Source: CAYSWS01 sp964434935 (lineage in GTDB: Bacteria; Patescibacteriota; WWE3; UBA101185; UBA10185). From it: a stretch of DNA of 52,817 nucleotides. Made by a program: the position numbers and the translations under genes. Below, one piece after another: positions 1 to 8,771 of the stretch. Below the pieces are notes generated by a model, which worked only from the letters and a program-made list of their open reading frames with translations, did no database searches and was not told the DNA's origin. Location: contig CAYSWS010000006.1 of assembly GCA_964434935.1 (NCBI GenBank), positions 1 to 52,817 on the forward strand, read 5' to 3'. How positions within the stretch are numbered: position 1 is the first letter of the stretch; each line of letters begins with the position of its first letter.

Positions 1-1
1 T

Positions 2-529
2 ATGGACCTGATACTTTTCTCCGGTAACAGCCTCATACACAAAGAGTGGATCGAAAGGGTCGAAGAAACTCTTAGGTCATTATTTGGACGGACATACATT
101 CAATATTATAAACATTGGGATGACAAAGCCGAGGTTATTTATTTGGACAAAGAGCTGCAAGAGACAGCCAAGGTCATCGATGATTACAAAAACTATGTCA
201 TTTTTGGTAAGTCTGCCGGGACTTTACTGGCCCTAAAAGGCATCAGTGAGCAAGTGCTTAAGCCCGAAAAATGTGTGTTTGTGGGTTTGCCGGTAGAGTG
301 GGGTAAAGTACACGGTTTTGACGTGGACGAATGGATGTTTGGTCTGGACATACCGACATTATTTATACAAAAGTCTTATGATCCGGTGATGTTCTATGAG
401 GATCTGAAAAGTTATTTACATGAGCAGGAAGTGAACGATCATCAAACGGTGGAGATCCCAGGCAACGACCATTTCTATAACGACCTTGAGACTTTAAAAA
501 GACTGGTTGAGGGATTTTGCTTTAGTTAA
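2..529 (+). CDS. Alpha/beta-hydrolase-like protein
   Basis: 175 residues, start ATG at the very edge of the window, so a longer N-terminus cannot be excluded, although the protein already opens with a hydrophobic beta strand (LILFSGNS). A nucleophile-elbow-like GKSAG motif lies near residue 70. A possible catalytic Asp (SYDPVMF) and His (GNDHFYND) follow in the order expected for a small alpha/beta hydrolase. There is no signal peptide. The substrate cannot be told from sequence. Its stop overlaps the 3' end of the convergent minus-strand gene by 8 bp, leaving no room for a separate terminator. The fold call is moderately secure; the enzymatic role is unknown. Confidence 0.6.
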   Translation: MDLILFSGNSLIHKEWIERVEETLRSLFGRTYIQYYKHWDDKAEVIYLDKELQETAKVIDDYKNYVIFGKSAGTLLALKGISEQVLKPEKCVFVGLPVEWGKVHGFDVDEWMFGLDIPTLFIQKSYDPVMFYEDLKSYLHEQEVNDHQTVEIPGNDHFYNDLETLKRLVEGFCFS

Positions 530-1754
530 GCTTTAAGCTTTCGATAACTATCTTAAACGTTTCCTCTGAGATATTTGTTTTGGATATTATTAAGATGTTA
601 TTTTTGGCAGCGTGGGGGATCAATATTAGGTCATTACCTTTCCAGGAATAACCTGAGAGCATGACGGCTTTTTGTCCTGCAACATCGATCTCTGTCTGTG
701 TCCCATTCGGGGTCTTGTTCTTGACCACCTTGTATTCATCCGTAAGTTTTGCTTTTTGTTCTTCTACAACCTCATTAAAATCTGTTCGAATAAGTTTATA
801 AGTGTAAAAAACTCCTAAAGCATCGGAGTTGTCATTTTCTGCTATGGTGATAGGGTTTTTTAGCTCGTCGAACAGGGGTGCCGGTACCTTGCAGCACTCG
901 GTGTTCATGGTCCTGGGGTAACTGAAGGAAATACCTTGTTGCTTGTCTTCATACTCGATGTTGTCAGGCAGATCCGGGGAGTCCACATCTATCACCAAAG
1001 AATCCAGGATCTGATTTTCCCTGGATTTGTAAATTTGTTTAAAGCCAACATCTCCTTTATAAGTCTGGCTGATCTCATACACCAGGTCATTGGCTGTGAT
1101 GTAGGTGACCGAGTAGTCGCTGTTGCAGTCGTAGACATCAACCGTGACTGCGTCAAAACCAGCCACCTTTCTGCCATACTCATTTGTGACCGTGGCTGTC
1201 TCCGGACATAAAGATAAGAACCAATTTTTCTTAATGACAGCGGCATTTTTAAGGTCGCTGGCTGAAAGTTTGAGGGGTGTAACTTTGAATATATAACCCC
1301 TGACCAAATTCTCTCCGTCAGCATTTTCGTAAGGGATGATATCTTTATAAAAAACCTCTACCGAGAATTCGGTTTCGGAAGTATTTTTTACCTCAAGAAG
1401 GTCTCCTTTGGGATAGTCAAAAGAGAACCTGTATTTGTCGCTGGAGTAGATCTCCCATTCTTCAACTTCAGGAGGTTTTTCCTCCGTAATGATCACTTCC
1501 TGCTCGGGTTGGGTGCCGGACCTTGGTCCATCAACCACATAAGTATCTTTGGTCTTTGTGTAAATGAACTTTAGTATCATGCCCATGGCAATTAGAAAGA
1601 TAAAGCCCATGACCGCAAATCCGGCTAATCTGACCTTTACATAAAAAGCCTTCTTTTTCTTTTCGATCTCATCACCAGTGTTGACCGGCTGATCGGGAGA
1701 TTGGCCTTCTGAGGGGGTTTGCGGGGGTTGGGCAATGTTCATAGCGTTTTCCAT
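522..1754 (-). CDS. Membrane-anchored protein with two SFxYP-type repeats
   Basis: 410 residues. A Pro/Gln-rich cytoplasmic N-terminus is followed by one membrane helix (about residues 44-64) and a large predicted extracytoplasmic part. That part contains two similar units, each opening with a S-F-x-Y-P core (YRFSFDYPKG near residue 110 and GISFSYPRTM near residue 275), suggesting duplicated beta-rich domains. I do not recognise a named family. The start ATG is 2 nt after the lysS stop, with an AAGGA-like element at the end of lysS, so it is probably co-transcribed with lysS. An in-frame ATG 12 nt further in is an alternative start. Confidence 0.7.
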   Translation of the reverse strand: MENAMNIAQPPQTPSEGQSPDQPVNTGDEIEKKKKAFYVKVRLAGFAVMGFIFLIAMGMILKFIYTKTKDTYVVDGPRSGTQPEQEVIITEEKPPEVEEWEIYSSDKYRFSFDYPKGDLLEVKNTSETEFSVEVFYKDIIPYENADGENLVRGYIFKVTPLKLSASDLKNAAVIKKNWFLSLCPETATVTNEYGRKVAGFDAVTVDVYDCNSDYSVTYITANDLVYEISQTYKGDVGFKQIYKSRENQILDSLVIDVDSPDLPDNIEYEDKQQGISFSYPRTMNTECCKVPAPLFDELKNPITIAENDNSDALGVFYTYKLIRTDFNEVVEEQKAKLTDEYKVVKNKTPNGTQTEIDVAGQKAVMLSGYSWKGNDLILIPHAAKNNILIISKTNISEETFKIVIESLKLN

Positions 1755-1756
1755 GT

Positions 1757-3829
1757 TTAGTTCAATTCCTTCATATCACCAAAAACTTTGATGAGAAAAT
1801 TTATATGCTCGCCAAAATCCTCTCCAAACTTTTCTACACCATACATTATTTCTTCTCGATCGACCTTTTTAGCAAAGGCTTTGTCTTTGAACTTCTTTTT
1901 CACCGATCTAGCCTCCATGCCGGCAAAGCCTTCAGGTCTCATGAGGGAGTAAGCGTATAAGAACCCGGCTAGTTCATCGGTAGCGATTAAGGCGCAGCCA
2001 AGTTTGGACTCGGGTTCTTCTCCGGTTCTCTTATGAGCGTGGGCTGAAACAGCGTTTATCATCACTTCGGGAAATTCCCATTCCTTGAACCAGGCCAGCG
2101 AGATCTGTGGGTGCTCATCGGGGTACTGAAAATAATCAATATCATGGAGAAGACCTGTGATGTACCAAAGCTCCTCATCCTCACTGAATTTTTGAGCATA
2201 GGCCTTTAATCCGGCAGCCACCATTTTGGCATGGAGTTTTTGATATTCATCCTTGACCATCTCATCTAGTAATTTTTCTGCCTCTTCCGGTGTGAATGAT
2301 ATTTTTTGTGGCTTGTTCTGTTTTGGCACACCCAGATTGTAGATCTCTTTAGTTACTTCATCGATCTTTGATCTCATTTGTGGGAACAGGGTGCCTTCTC
2401 TGGCTGTAATATCTTCCAGGAACCAAAACACACGTTCGCTTTGTCCATAGCCAGTGGTGGGAGGCATGCCATATTCGAGCATTTCTACATAGTCTATATC
2501 CAGCATTTGCGCTTCATCGTCACCCTGGTCTCTGGCTTTTTGCTGCTCCAAAAATCTGGCCAACTGGTCCTGGGGGTCGTTTAGTTCCGTGTAGCCGTTG
2601 CCTAGCTCACTACCGGCAATGATGACGTGGAATCTTTCCGTCAGATTCTCATTTTTTACCATGGATTTGGCTAAGGGTGAGACGAACTTGGGTTCGTTAA
2701 TAAGAAAAGCCGGACCGGCCATATCCTGCCTGATCAGTTTCCAGAGGTTATCCACCAGCCGGGCGCGGTTAATGGCACCGGGAAGTTCCACGTTATGTTC
2801 TTTGAGGATATTAAGGATATCCTCATCAGAAGTTTTGAAAACATCCACGCCAAACTTATCTTTAATGACTTTGGTGTATTCCAGCTTTTGCCACTCATCG
2901 GCCAGATCAAAAGTGAATTTACCTTTAGTGAATTTTGTTCTGTTGTAAACCTTTTTAGCCGTATATCTGAGAAGATCTCTGACAAGCTTCATGTTATCTT
3001 GGTAATCGGCATAAGCCCAATACCATTCGAGCTGGTAGAACTCTTGCAGATGCTCGTCACTTAGTCCTTCATTTCTGAAATTGGGGCCAAAAGTATAGAT
3101 CTTTTCGAAACCGCCGCCTATCAAACGTTTTAAATAAAGCTCAGTGGAGATCCTGAGGTAAAAATCTTCGTCCAAAGACTCGTGATGTGTGACAAAGGGC
3201 TTGGCATCAGCCCCACCGGTGACGTGTTCCAGGACAGGTGTTTCCACCTCCACAAACCCTTTTCTTTTGAGAAACTCTCGGCAGGCTTCCCAGTATTTAG
3301 CTTTTCTTAAGAACAGCTCTCGGCGTTCAGGGTTCACGGCCAGGTCTAGGTATCTTCGTCTGAAAATTGTATCCTGATCCTTCAAGCCTTCGTGCTTATC
3401 CGGCAAGGGTCGGATAGATTTTGTGAGCAGCTTGAGCTCTTTGACCAAGAGAGATATTTCCCCTGTTTGGGTGGTCGTCACAACGCCTTTGGCTTGCACA
3501 AAATCTCCGATATCCAGCAAGTTCAGATCGGAAAAACCTAGACTTTGAGCCTTTACACTTGTGGGAGATAAGTCTTCTTCTTTAATATAGAGTTGGATCT
3601 TACCGGAAAAGTCATGCAAGTCCATGAAGACGAGCTGGCTGTGGGTTCTTATTGAGTGTATGCGGCCGGTAAGGCAGATCTCTTTGTTCTCATATTTTTT
3701 CGGGTGCTCGGATACATCATGATTGGCCGCATCCTTTCGAGCATGAGGAGGATAGGGTAAGATGCCCATCTCTTTGAGCTTATTTAATTTGCTCAGGCGT
3801 TCGTTTCTAAGTTCCTTAAGCGTGGCCAT
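1757..3829 (-). CDS. lysS: Class II lysyl-tRNA synthetase fused to a C-terminal HD domain
   Basis: 690 residues against about 500 for a usual bacterial LysRS. The N-terminal OB-fold anticodon-binding domain is followed by the class II core: motif 1 (VEVETPVL), motif 2 (FRNEGLSDEHLQEF) and motif 3 (TTGYGQSERVFWFLED, a divergent form that keeps the Arg). The LysRS-specific ELND and EALEYGMPP-like signatures are also present. From about residue 509 a second domain starts that carries HD-phosphohydrolase residues: H533, H562-D563 (GLLHDID) and D618. The enzyme charges tRNA-Lys; the HD domain's substrate is unknown. It lies downstream of greA, separated by an intrinsic terminator. Confidence 0.95.
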   Translation of the reverse strand: MATLKELRNERLSKLNKLKEMGILPYPPHARKDAANHDVSEHPKKYENKEICLTGRIHSIRTHSQLVFMDLHDFSGKIQLYIKEEDLSPTSVKAQSLGFSDLNLLDIGDFVQAKGVVTTTQTGEISLLVKELKLLTKSIRPLPDKHEGLKDQDTIFRRRYLDLAVNPERRELFLRKAKYWEACREFLKRKGFVEVETPVLEHVTGGADAKPFVTHHESLDEDFYLRISTELYLKRLIGGGFEKIYTFGPNFRNEGLSDEHLQEFYQLEWYWAYADYQDNMKLVRDLLRYTAKKVYNRTKFTKGKFTFDLADEWQKLEYTKVIKDKFGVDVFKTSDEDILNILKEHNVELPGAINRARLVDNLWKLIRQDMAGPAFLINEPKFVSPLAKSMVKNENLTERFHVIIAGSELGNGYTELNDPQDQLARFLEQQKARDQGDDEAQMLDIDYVEMLEYGMPPTTGYGQSERVFWFLEDITAREGTLFPQMRSKIDEVTKEIYNLGVPKQNKPQKISFTPEEAEKLLDEMVKDEYQKLHAKMVAAGLKAYAQKFSEDEELWYITGLLHDIDYFQYPDEHPQISLAWFKEWEFPEVMINAVSAHAHKRTGEEPESKLGCALIATDELAGFLYAYSLMRPEGFAGMEARSVKKKFKDKAFAKKVDREEIMYGVEKFGEDFGEHINFLIKVFGDMKELN

Positions 3830-3860
3830 AGTATTTACAATTTATCATTTTTTAGGCAAT

Positions 3861-3886
3861 AAAAAAACGTCTTTAAGACGTTTTTT
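3861..3886 (-). terminator. Intrinsic terminator after greA (bidirectional form)
   Basis: ACGTCT-TTA-AGACGT hairpin flanked by A-run on the left and T6 on the right, so it has a T tail on either strand. It lies between greA and lysS, both on the minus strand, and should end the greA transcript. Confidence 0.75.
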
Positions 3887-3909
3887 AGCTCATATGGGAA
3901 ATGTTCGAA

Positions 3910-4374
3910 CTATCTTATCTTGAGGATCGTATAAGTGAGTTTGCCGATGGGCGCCTCAACCTCCACCTTTTCACCCACTTTTTTACCCAGGAGCGCGCTG
4001 CCTAAGGGAGATTCGTGTGATATTTTTCTTTCTGTTGGATTAGCTTCCGGTGCGCCCACAATGTGATATTCTTCCTCACCGCCATCAATATGAAGAATGA
4101 CCTTTGAACCCACCACAATTTGTTCCGAAGCAGCCCCGTCGGCCACCTTGGAATTTTTTATGATGTCTTCCAATTCCATGATCCTGCCTTCAATAAGTGC
4201 TTGCTCTCTTTTGGCTTCATCATAGGCTGCATTTTCGGAAATGTCACCCATTTCTCTGGCCGACTGGATCTGCTGAGCAATGTCCGGTCTTTTTACATCC
4301 ACCAGCTCTTTAAGCTCGTCCTTAAGCTTTTTCATGCCTTCTTTAGTTATGTACAATACATTATTAGTTTGCAT
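3910..4374 (-). CDS. greA: Transcription elongation factor GreA
   Basis: 154 residues, the normal family length. The N-terminal coiled coil carries the ITKEGMKKLKDEL opening and the acidic tip region DISENAAYDEAKREQ. The C-terminal FKBP-like domain includes the ISHESPLGSALLGKKVGEKVEV-type core. GreA rescues backtracked RNA polymerase by stimulating transcript cleavage. An AAGG element 7 nt upstream of the ATG supports this start, so this gene appears to have a true leader. A GC-rich hairpin lies about 70 nt upstream (see that entry). Confidence 0.97.
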   Translation of the reverse strand: MQTNNVLYITKEGMKKLKDELKELVDVKRPDIAQQIQSAREMGDISENAAYDEAKREQALIEGRIMELEDIIKNSKVADGAASEQIVVGSKVILHIDGGEEEYHIVGAPEANPTERKISHESPLGSALLGKKVGEKVEVEAPIGKLTYTILKIR

Positions 4375-4439
4375 ATCTTGACCTTAAAATTAACCTTTTA
4401 GGTATTTCTGGAAACCTTTCGACTCTTGCTAAAATAAAT

Positions 4440-4457
4440 GCCCCGTAAAAAAGGGGC
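4440..4457 (-). other. GC hairpin in the greA leader
   Basis: GCCCC / 8-nt loop / GGGGC. Read on the minus strand, it begins about 7 nt after a TATAGA box (4464-4469), so it could form the very 5' end of the greA mRNA. It is followed by a T-rich run (ATTTATTTTAG), so an attenuator is also possible. The rest of 4375-4667 holds no convincing gene; a 60-codon open frame there lacks family features. Confidence 0.4.
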
Positions 4458-4631
4458 TCTATTTCTATAAATTAACTTAGGAAATATAGCACAGGTGCAA
4501 ATAAGTGTCAACCATGTCCCGGACAATTATGCTGTAGTAGCAAGGTATTCGGGTAGTGTGAACATGGTTTTTAGTATGGGTCTGCGCTCGTATGTGGCGA
4601 GAAGAATAAATAAATTTCTTAAAAATATGCA

Positions 4632-4661
4632 TAGACAAGTTTTGTACTCAAAATGTATAAT
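4632..4661 (+). promoter_or_regulatory. Promoter of the DUF3048 gene
   Basis: TAGACA, 18-bp spacer, TATAAT. The -10 box is followed directly by GGAGGT and then ATG at 4668. The predicted start of transcription therefore falls on or next to the start codon. Confidence 0.65.
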
Positions 4662-4667
4662 GGAGGT

Positions 4668-5852
4668 ATGGAGATGAACAATAACAATGTTCCCAGCGAT
4701 GCGCCTAAGGAGTTTCCCCGTGTTTCTAAGTTCAATGTAGAAGTTACTCCACCTAAAACAAAGAGACCAGCTTTAGCTATCTTGATAGGTGTGGCAGCTG
4801 CTTTTATTGTATTTCTATTGATCTGGGTCTTTATCCTCAAAAAATCACCCTTGAGTTTTGTTAATGACATGGGTGGTGACAACAATTCTTCAGGGCAGAT
4901 GTCACAGCAAAAAGTGGAAGATCCCTTGACCGGAGTCGAATATCCCCAAAAAGAAGCTGAAGTGTGGATAAATTCCCGACCACTAGCCGTCATGGTCAAC
5001 AACTATGTTGACGCCAGACCTCAATCCGGTTTGATCTATGCCGATCTGGTCTATGAGATAGTGGCCGAGGGCGGCATTACCAGATTTCTGGCCTTTTACT
5101 TATCCGACACGCCGGAAAAGATAGGTCCGGTAAGAAGCACCAGGGAGTACTATCTGGTCCTGGTGAAGGAATTGGGTGACGCCATGATCATGCACATCGG
5201 CTGGTCTCCTCAAGCCTTGGAAGCCATTGAGACCTGGCCGGTGAGAAGTTTGGGTAGAGGTGGTGGTACGTTTTGGCGCGAAAATCCCCGGGATGTGGCG
5301 GTCGAGCACACAGCTTTTACGGACGGCAAAGAGTTGAGAACTATTGCTGATAATATAGGTTGGGACGGCACCAGAGACTTTGTCATCTGGGCTTTCAAGG
5401 ATGATGCCGGCAAATATCAAGACAAACCGGATGCTACCAAGATCTCCATTGACTTTTGGTACGAAGGTGATTATTCGGCCATTTTCGAGTATGATGCGGA
5501 TACCAACACATATCTGAGATTTATGGGCTACGACGAGGAGGGAAATCCCATTCCTCACAAGGATCAGGAAACGGAGGAACAGATAAGAGTTAGTGATGTT
5601 ATTGTGCAGTTTGTGGCCGAGACACCCATTATCGGAGATGATAAAGCCAGGCTGGAATATGAATTGGTAGGCAGCGGCAGCGGGTTGGTATTTTTAGACG
5701 GTAAGATCATCGAAGCTACCTGGACTAAAGAAGGACGGGATGAGAGAACTATGTTCTATGATCAGAACGGAGATCAGATCCAGTTCAATCGGGGAAAATT
5801 TTGGATCAGCATTGTTCCCGATAGGAATGTTGATCAAGTTGTATATAATTAA
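4668..5852 (+). CDS. DUF3048 (YerB-like) membrane-anchored protein
   Basis: 394 residues from ATG 4668. One N-terminal membrane helix (about 34-56) is followed by an extracytoplasmic DUF3048 region with the family signature: RPLAVMVNN, DARPQSGL, ADLVYEIVAEGGITRFLAFY and IGPVRSTREYY. Function is unknown; the Bacillus relative YerB is a lipoprotein. Start choice is ambiguous. ATG 4653 overlaps the -10 box. ATG 4668 would be leaderless. ATG 4674 has GGAGG 7 nt upstream, but that element would lie at or before the predicted transcription start. The upstream neighbour greA is divergent. Confidence 0.85.
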   Translation: MEMNNNNVPSDAPKEFPRVSKFNVEVTPPKTKRPALAILIGVAAAFIVFLLIWVFILKKSPLSFVNDMGGDNNSSGQMSQQKVEDPLTGVEYPQKEAEVWINSRPLAVMVNNYVDARPQSGLIYADLVYEIVAEGGITRFLAFYLSDTPEKIGPVRSTREYYLVLVKELGDAMIMHIGWSPQALEAIETWPVRSLGRGGGTFWRENPRDVAVEHTAFTDGKELRTIADNIGWDGTRDFVIWAFKDDAGKYQDKPDATKISIDFWYEGDYSAIFEYDADTNTYLRFMGYDEEGNPIPHKDQETEEQIRVSDVIVQFVAETPIIGDDKARLEYELVGSGSGLVFLDGKIIEATWTKEGRDERTMFYDQNGDQIQFNRGKFWISIVPDRNVDQVVYN

Positions 5853-5881
5853 AAAGTTATCTGTCCTAGACTAAAAAAGAA

Positions 5882-6463
5882 ATGCTTAAAGATCTATTTG
5901 TATCAGAAGTCAGATTAAAGATATTAAAATTAACCCTAACCCGTCCGGATGAACAATTCCATGTCAGGGCCATTGTGCGGGCAGTGAAGGCCGAGATCAA
6001 TGCCGTACGTAGGGAGTTGGCCAAGCTGGAGGGCATGGGCTTGCTGAGAAAAAGACAAAGCGGCAATAGGATCTATTACAAAGCGGACACTACTCATATA
6101 TATTATTCGGAGCTTTTGGCTATGGTGTCCAAAGAGGATGGTGTGGGCGGACTGATCTTGAAGAATGCCAAAGATCTGGGAACCATCAAGTTCGCCATGA
6201 TTGCCACCGCTTTTTTGAAAGGCAGAAAATCATCCGTCTTGGATGTGGACCTTTTCCTGGTGGGGGACTTTGAACTTGACGTGCTAAAGAGAGTGGTTGC
6301 TATGGGAGAACGAGAGATGGGTGTTGAAATAAATTATTCGGTCATGTCAGAAGAAGACTTTACTTTTAGGAAAAGAAAGAACGATCACTTTATTTCCAAA
6401 GTGCTGACCCAAAGCAGAACTATGCTCATCGGGGACGAAGAAGAGTTTTGTTCGGTGGTGTAG
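5882..6463 (+). CDS. Winged-helix protein with a possible nucleotidyltransferase-like C-terminus
   Basis: 193 residues. The N-terminal 70 residues look like an ArsR/MarR-type winged helix (VRLKILKLTL, then helix and wing KRQSGNRIYYKA). The C-terminal half has a strand with alternating acidic residues (SSVLDVDLFLVGD) resembling the DxD strand of minimal nucleotidyltransferases, but the GS helix is not recognisable. It is probably a DNA-binding regulator. It ends 1 nt before secD, so it may belong to the sec operon. A TAGACT box 9 nt before the ATG is a weak promoter candidate. Confidence 0.65.
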   Translation: MLKDLFVSEVRLKILKLTLTRPDEQFHVRAIVRAVKAEINAVRRELAKLEGMGLLRKRQSGNRIYYKADTTHIYYSELLAMVSKEDGVGGLILKNAKDLGTIKFAMIATAFLKGRKSSVLDVDLFLVGDFELDVLKRVVAMGEREMGVEINYSVMSEEDFTFRKRKNDHFISKVLTQSRTMLIGDEEEFCSVV

Positions 6464-6464
6464 C

Positions 6465-7856
6465 ATGTTCAAAAATATCTACTTCAGATTAGGGTTAATA
6501 TCGACCTTGGTGGCCTTGTGTCTGCTGATAGATCTTCCCCGTGTTCCCATTAAAAGCGATAATCAGTGGCTAAGCGTAGACTCCTTTATTGGCGGATACT
6601 CCTTTAGTTTATTTGGCGGCCGATATCAGTTCGATTTTTCTAAGTTCAAAAGAGGTTTGGACCTAAACGGAGGCGTGAGGATAGTTTTGCAAGCTAATTT
6701 GGAGGATATAGCCCCTGAAGATAGAGAGAAGGCGGTTGAATCGGCCGTGGAGGTCATAGAGCGCAGAGTTAATCTCTTGGGGGTGTCAGAGCCCCATATC
6801 TCAACTTTAAAGGTAGGGGATGACTACAGGATCGTAGTGGAAATACCGGGTGTGGGTGATGTGACGGAGGCCATCTCTCTAGTGGGAGAAACTGCCCAAA
6901 TAAAATTCATGGAACTAAAGGATGATGTGGAGTGGAATGTGGAAAATTACCAACAATATTATTTTTCACCGGATGTGTGGCAGGAAACCGATGTTACCGG
7001 GGCAGATCTTAAAGGGGCAGCCGTGGTCTTCGGCTCGGGAAGTAAAGCAGGTTTGCAGGACAGGCCGCAGATCCAGCTAAGTTTTACCAAACCAGGTTTA
7101 GATAAATTTTCCGAAGTGGCCAAAAAAAATGTAGGCAAACCTGTGGCCATTTTTCTTGATGATGAGGTCACCCCTATCTCCATGGCCGTAGTTGATCAAA
7201 ATTTAGCCCAGGGATTGGTGAGCGATCCGGTCATTAGCGGTAGCTTCACCATGCAGGAAGCCCAAACCTTAAGTGTGCAGATCAGAGCCGGCGCTTTACC
7301 TATAAGCATAAGCGTGGTGGAGCAGCAGACCATAGGCGCCACTTTGGGTGAAGAGTCAGTGCAAAAAAGCTTTTTTGCCGGATTAGTAGGCATGGGAATG
7401 GTGCTTATTTTTATGATCTATATGTACAGGCATATGGGTGTGCTGGCTGATATGGCACTCATAATTTATACCATCATTATTTTGGCCATCTTTAAGATCA
7501 TTCCCGTGGTCCTGACCCTGCCGGGCATCGCCGGATTCATTCTATCCGTGGGCATGGCCAGTGATGCTAACATTCTCATTTTCGAAAGGATCAAGGAGGA
7601 GATCCTTTGGGGTAAGCCGGAAGCCATGGCCATCAAACATGGTTTCGAAAGAGCCTGGACATCTATCAGGGATTCTAATATCTCTTCACTTATCACGGCC
7701 TTTATTTTGTTCGAATTCGGTACTGGTCCGGTCAAGGGCTTTGCTCTGACCCTCTCCTTAGGCATAATGGTATCTTTGTTCACTTCCATCGTGGTGGTGA
7801 GAACTTTGATCGAGGTGTTTAACATCGGCGACTTCAGAAAGGTGACCCAAAAATGA
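6465..7856 (+). CDS. secD: Protein translocase subunit SecD
   Basis: 463 residues. An N-terminal membrane helix is followed by a large extracytoplasmic P1-type region, starting with FKRGLDLNGGVRIVLQ. Five more helices follow, with the conserved SVGMASDANILIFERIKEE segment. Together with SecF it uses the proton gradient to assist late steps of Sec export. Its stop overlaps the secF start (ATGA), implying translational coupling. It is preceded by the winged-helix gene with a 1-nt gap. Confidence 0.97.
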   Translation: MFKNIYFRLGLISTLVALCLLIDLPRVPIKSDNQWLSVDSFIGGYSFSLFGGRYQFDFSKFKRGLDLNGGVRIVLQANLEDIAPEDREKAVESAVEVIERRVNLLGVSEPHISTLKVGDDYRIVVEIPGVGDVTEAISLVGETAQIKFMELKDDVEWNVENYQQYYFSPDVWQETDVTGADLKGAAVVFGSGSKAGLQDRPQIQLSFTKPGLDKFSEVAKKNVGKPVAIFLDDEVTPISMAVVDQNLAQGLVSDPVISGSFTMQEAQTLSVQIRAGALPISISVVEQQTIGATLGEESVQKSFFAGLVGMGMVLIFMIYMYRHMGVLADMALIIYTIIILAIFKIIPVVLTLPGIAGFILSVGMASDANILIFERIKEEILWGKPEAMAIKHGFERAWTSIRDSNISSLITAFILFEFGTGPVKGFALTLSLGIMVSLFTSIVVVRTLIEVFNIGDFRKVTQK

Positions 7857-8767
7857 TGAATGTCATGAAATACAAAAAAATATATTTGTTATTTTCTGGG
7901 ATCGTGCTTTTACCGGGCATCATCTCGCTGTTGGTTTTTCGTCTTAATCTGGCAGTTGATTTTACCGGAGGTTCGGTTTTTACCTATGATATTTCAAATG
8001 TCACATCCTTGGAAAGTGCCGAGCAAACAGTTAAGGATGCTTTCTCAGAGCAAGGAGTGCCCATTAATGAACTTGTGTCCAGCCAGGACCAAATAGAGGT
8101 GAGGACGGAACCGGTCTCGTCTGAGGTCAACGACCAGCTGCTGCAAAAGATAAAAGAATCCCAAGACAGCATCTCACAAAAGTCGTTCATCACCGTGGGT
8201 TCGATCATAGGCCGGGAAACGGCGCTAAAAGCTTTCAAAGCCCTAGGAGTAGCCTCATTGGGCATCATGCTCTATATTGCCTATGCCTTTAGGAATATCC
8301 CCAAACCTTATTCCAGCTTGAGATTTGGCGTTAGCGCCATCATTGCCATGCTGCACGATGCCTTTTTGCTGCTAGGTATGTTTTCTTTGCTGGGCAAGTT
8401 CCATGGTGTGGCCGTGGACTCTTTGTTCATCACGGCCGTTCTCACGGTGATAGGGTTCTCTATCCATGATTCCATTGTTGTCTTCGACAGGATAAGGGAG
8501 AATCTGAAAAAAATGCCTTCCAGCTGGGGTTTTGAGGATGTTGTCAATTTTTCCATCGTCGAAACCTTGAACAGATCTTTTGCCACCTCTTTGACTGTGC
8601 TCATCACCTTATTATCCCTTTTCATCTTGGGAGGTGAGAGTATCAAGTATTTTGTTCTGGCCCTCCTTATAGGTATCATTTCAGGCACATATTCGTCGAT
8701 CTTTACCGCCAGCCCAATTCTCGTGATATGGGAGGAACACATTTTAAACAAAAACAAAAAAAGCTGA
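7853..8767 (+). CDS. secF: Protein translocase subunit SecF
   Basis: 304 residues. It has the AVDFTGGSVFTYDI opening of the periplasmic loop and six predicted membrane helices. The conserved IGFSIHDSIVVFDRIRENL segment and the SFATSLTVLITLLSLFILGG helix are present. It partners SecD and is encoded with an ATGA overlap. The recJ start lies 4 nt after the stop, so secD-secF-recJ-MFS appears to be one transcription unit. Confidence 0.97.
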   Translation: MMNVMKYKKIYLLFSGIVLLPGIISLLVFRLNLAVDFTGGSVFTYDISNVTSLESAEQTVKDAFSEQGVPINELVSSQDQIEVRTEPVSSEVNDQLLQKIKESQDSISQKSFITVGSIIGRETALKAFKALGVASLGIMLYIAYAFRNIPKPYSSLRFGVSAIIAMLHDAFLLLGMFSLLGKFHGVAVDSLFITAVLTVIGFSIHDSIVVFDRIRENLKKMPSSWGFEDVVNFSIVETLNRSFATSLTVLITLLSLFILGGESIKYFVLALLIGIISGTYSSIFTASPILVIWEEHILNKNKKS

Positions 8768-8771
8768 TCTT

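Noticed and set aside
4495..4677. 60-codon open frame upstream of the DUF3048 gene
   Set aside because: No family features; it overlaps the promoter and start of the real gene in another frame.
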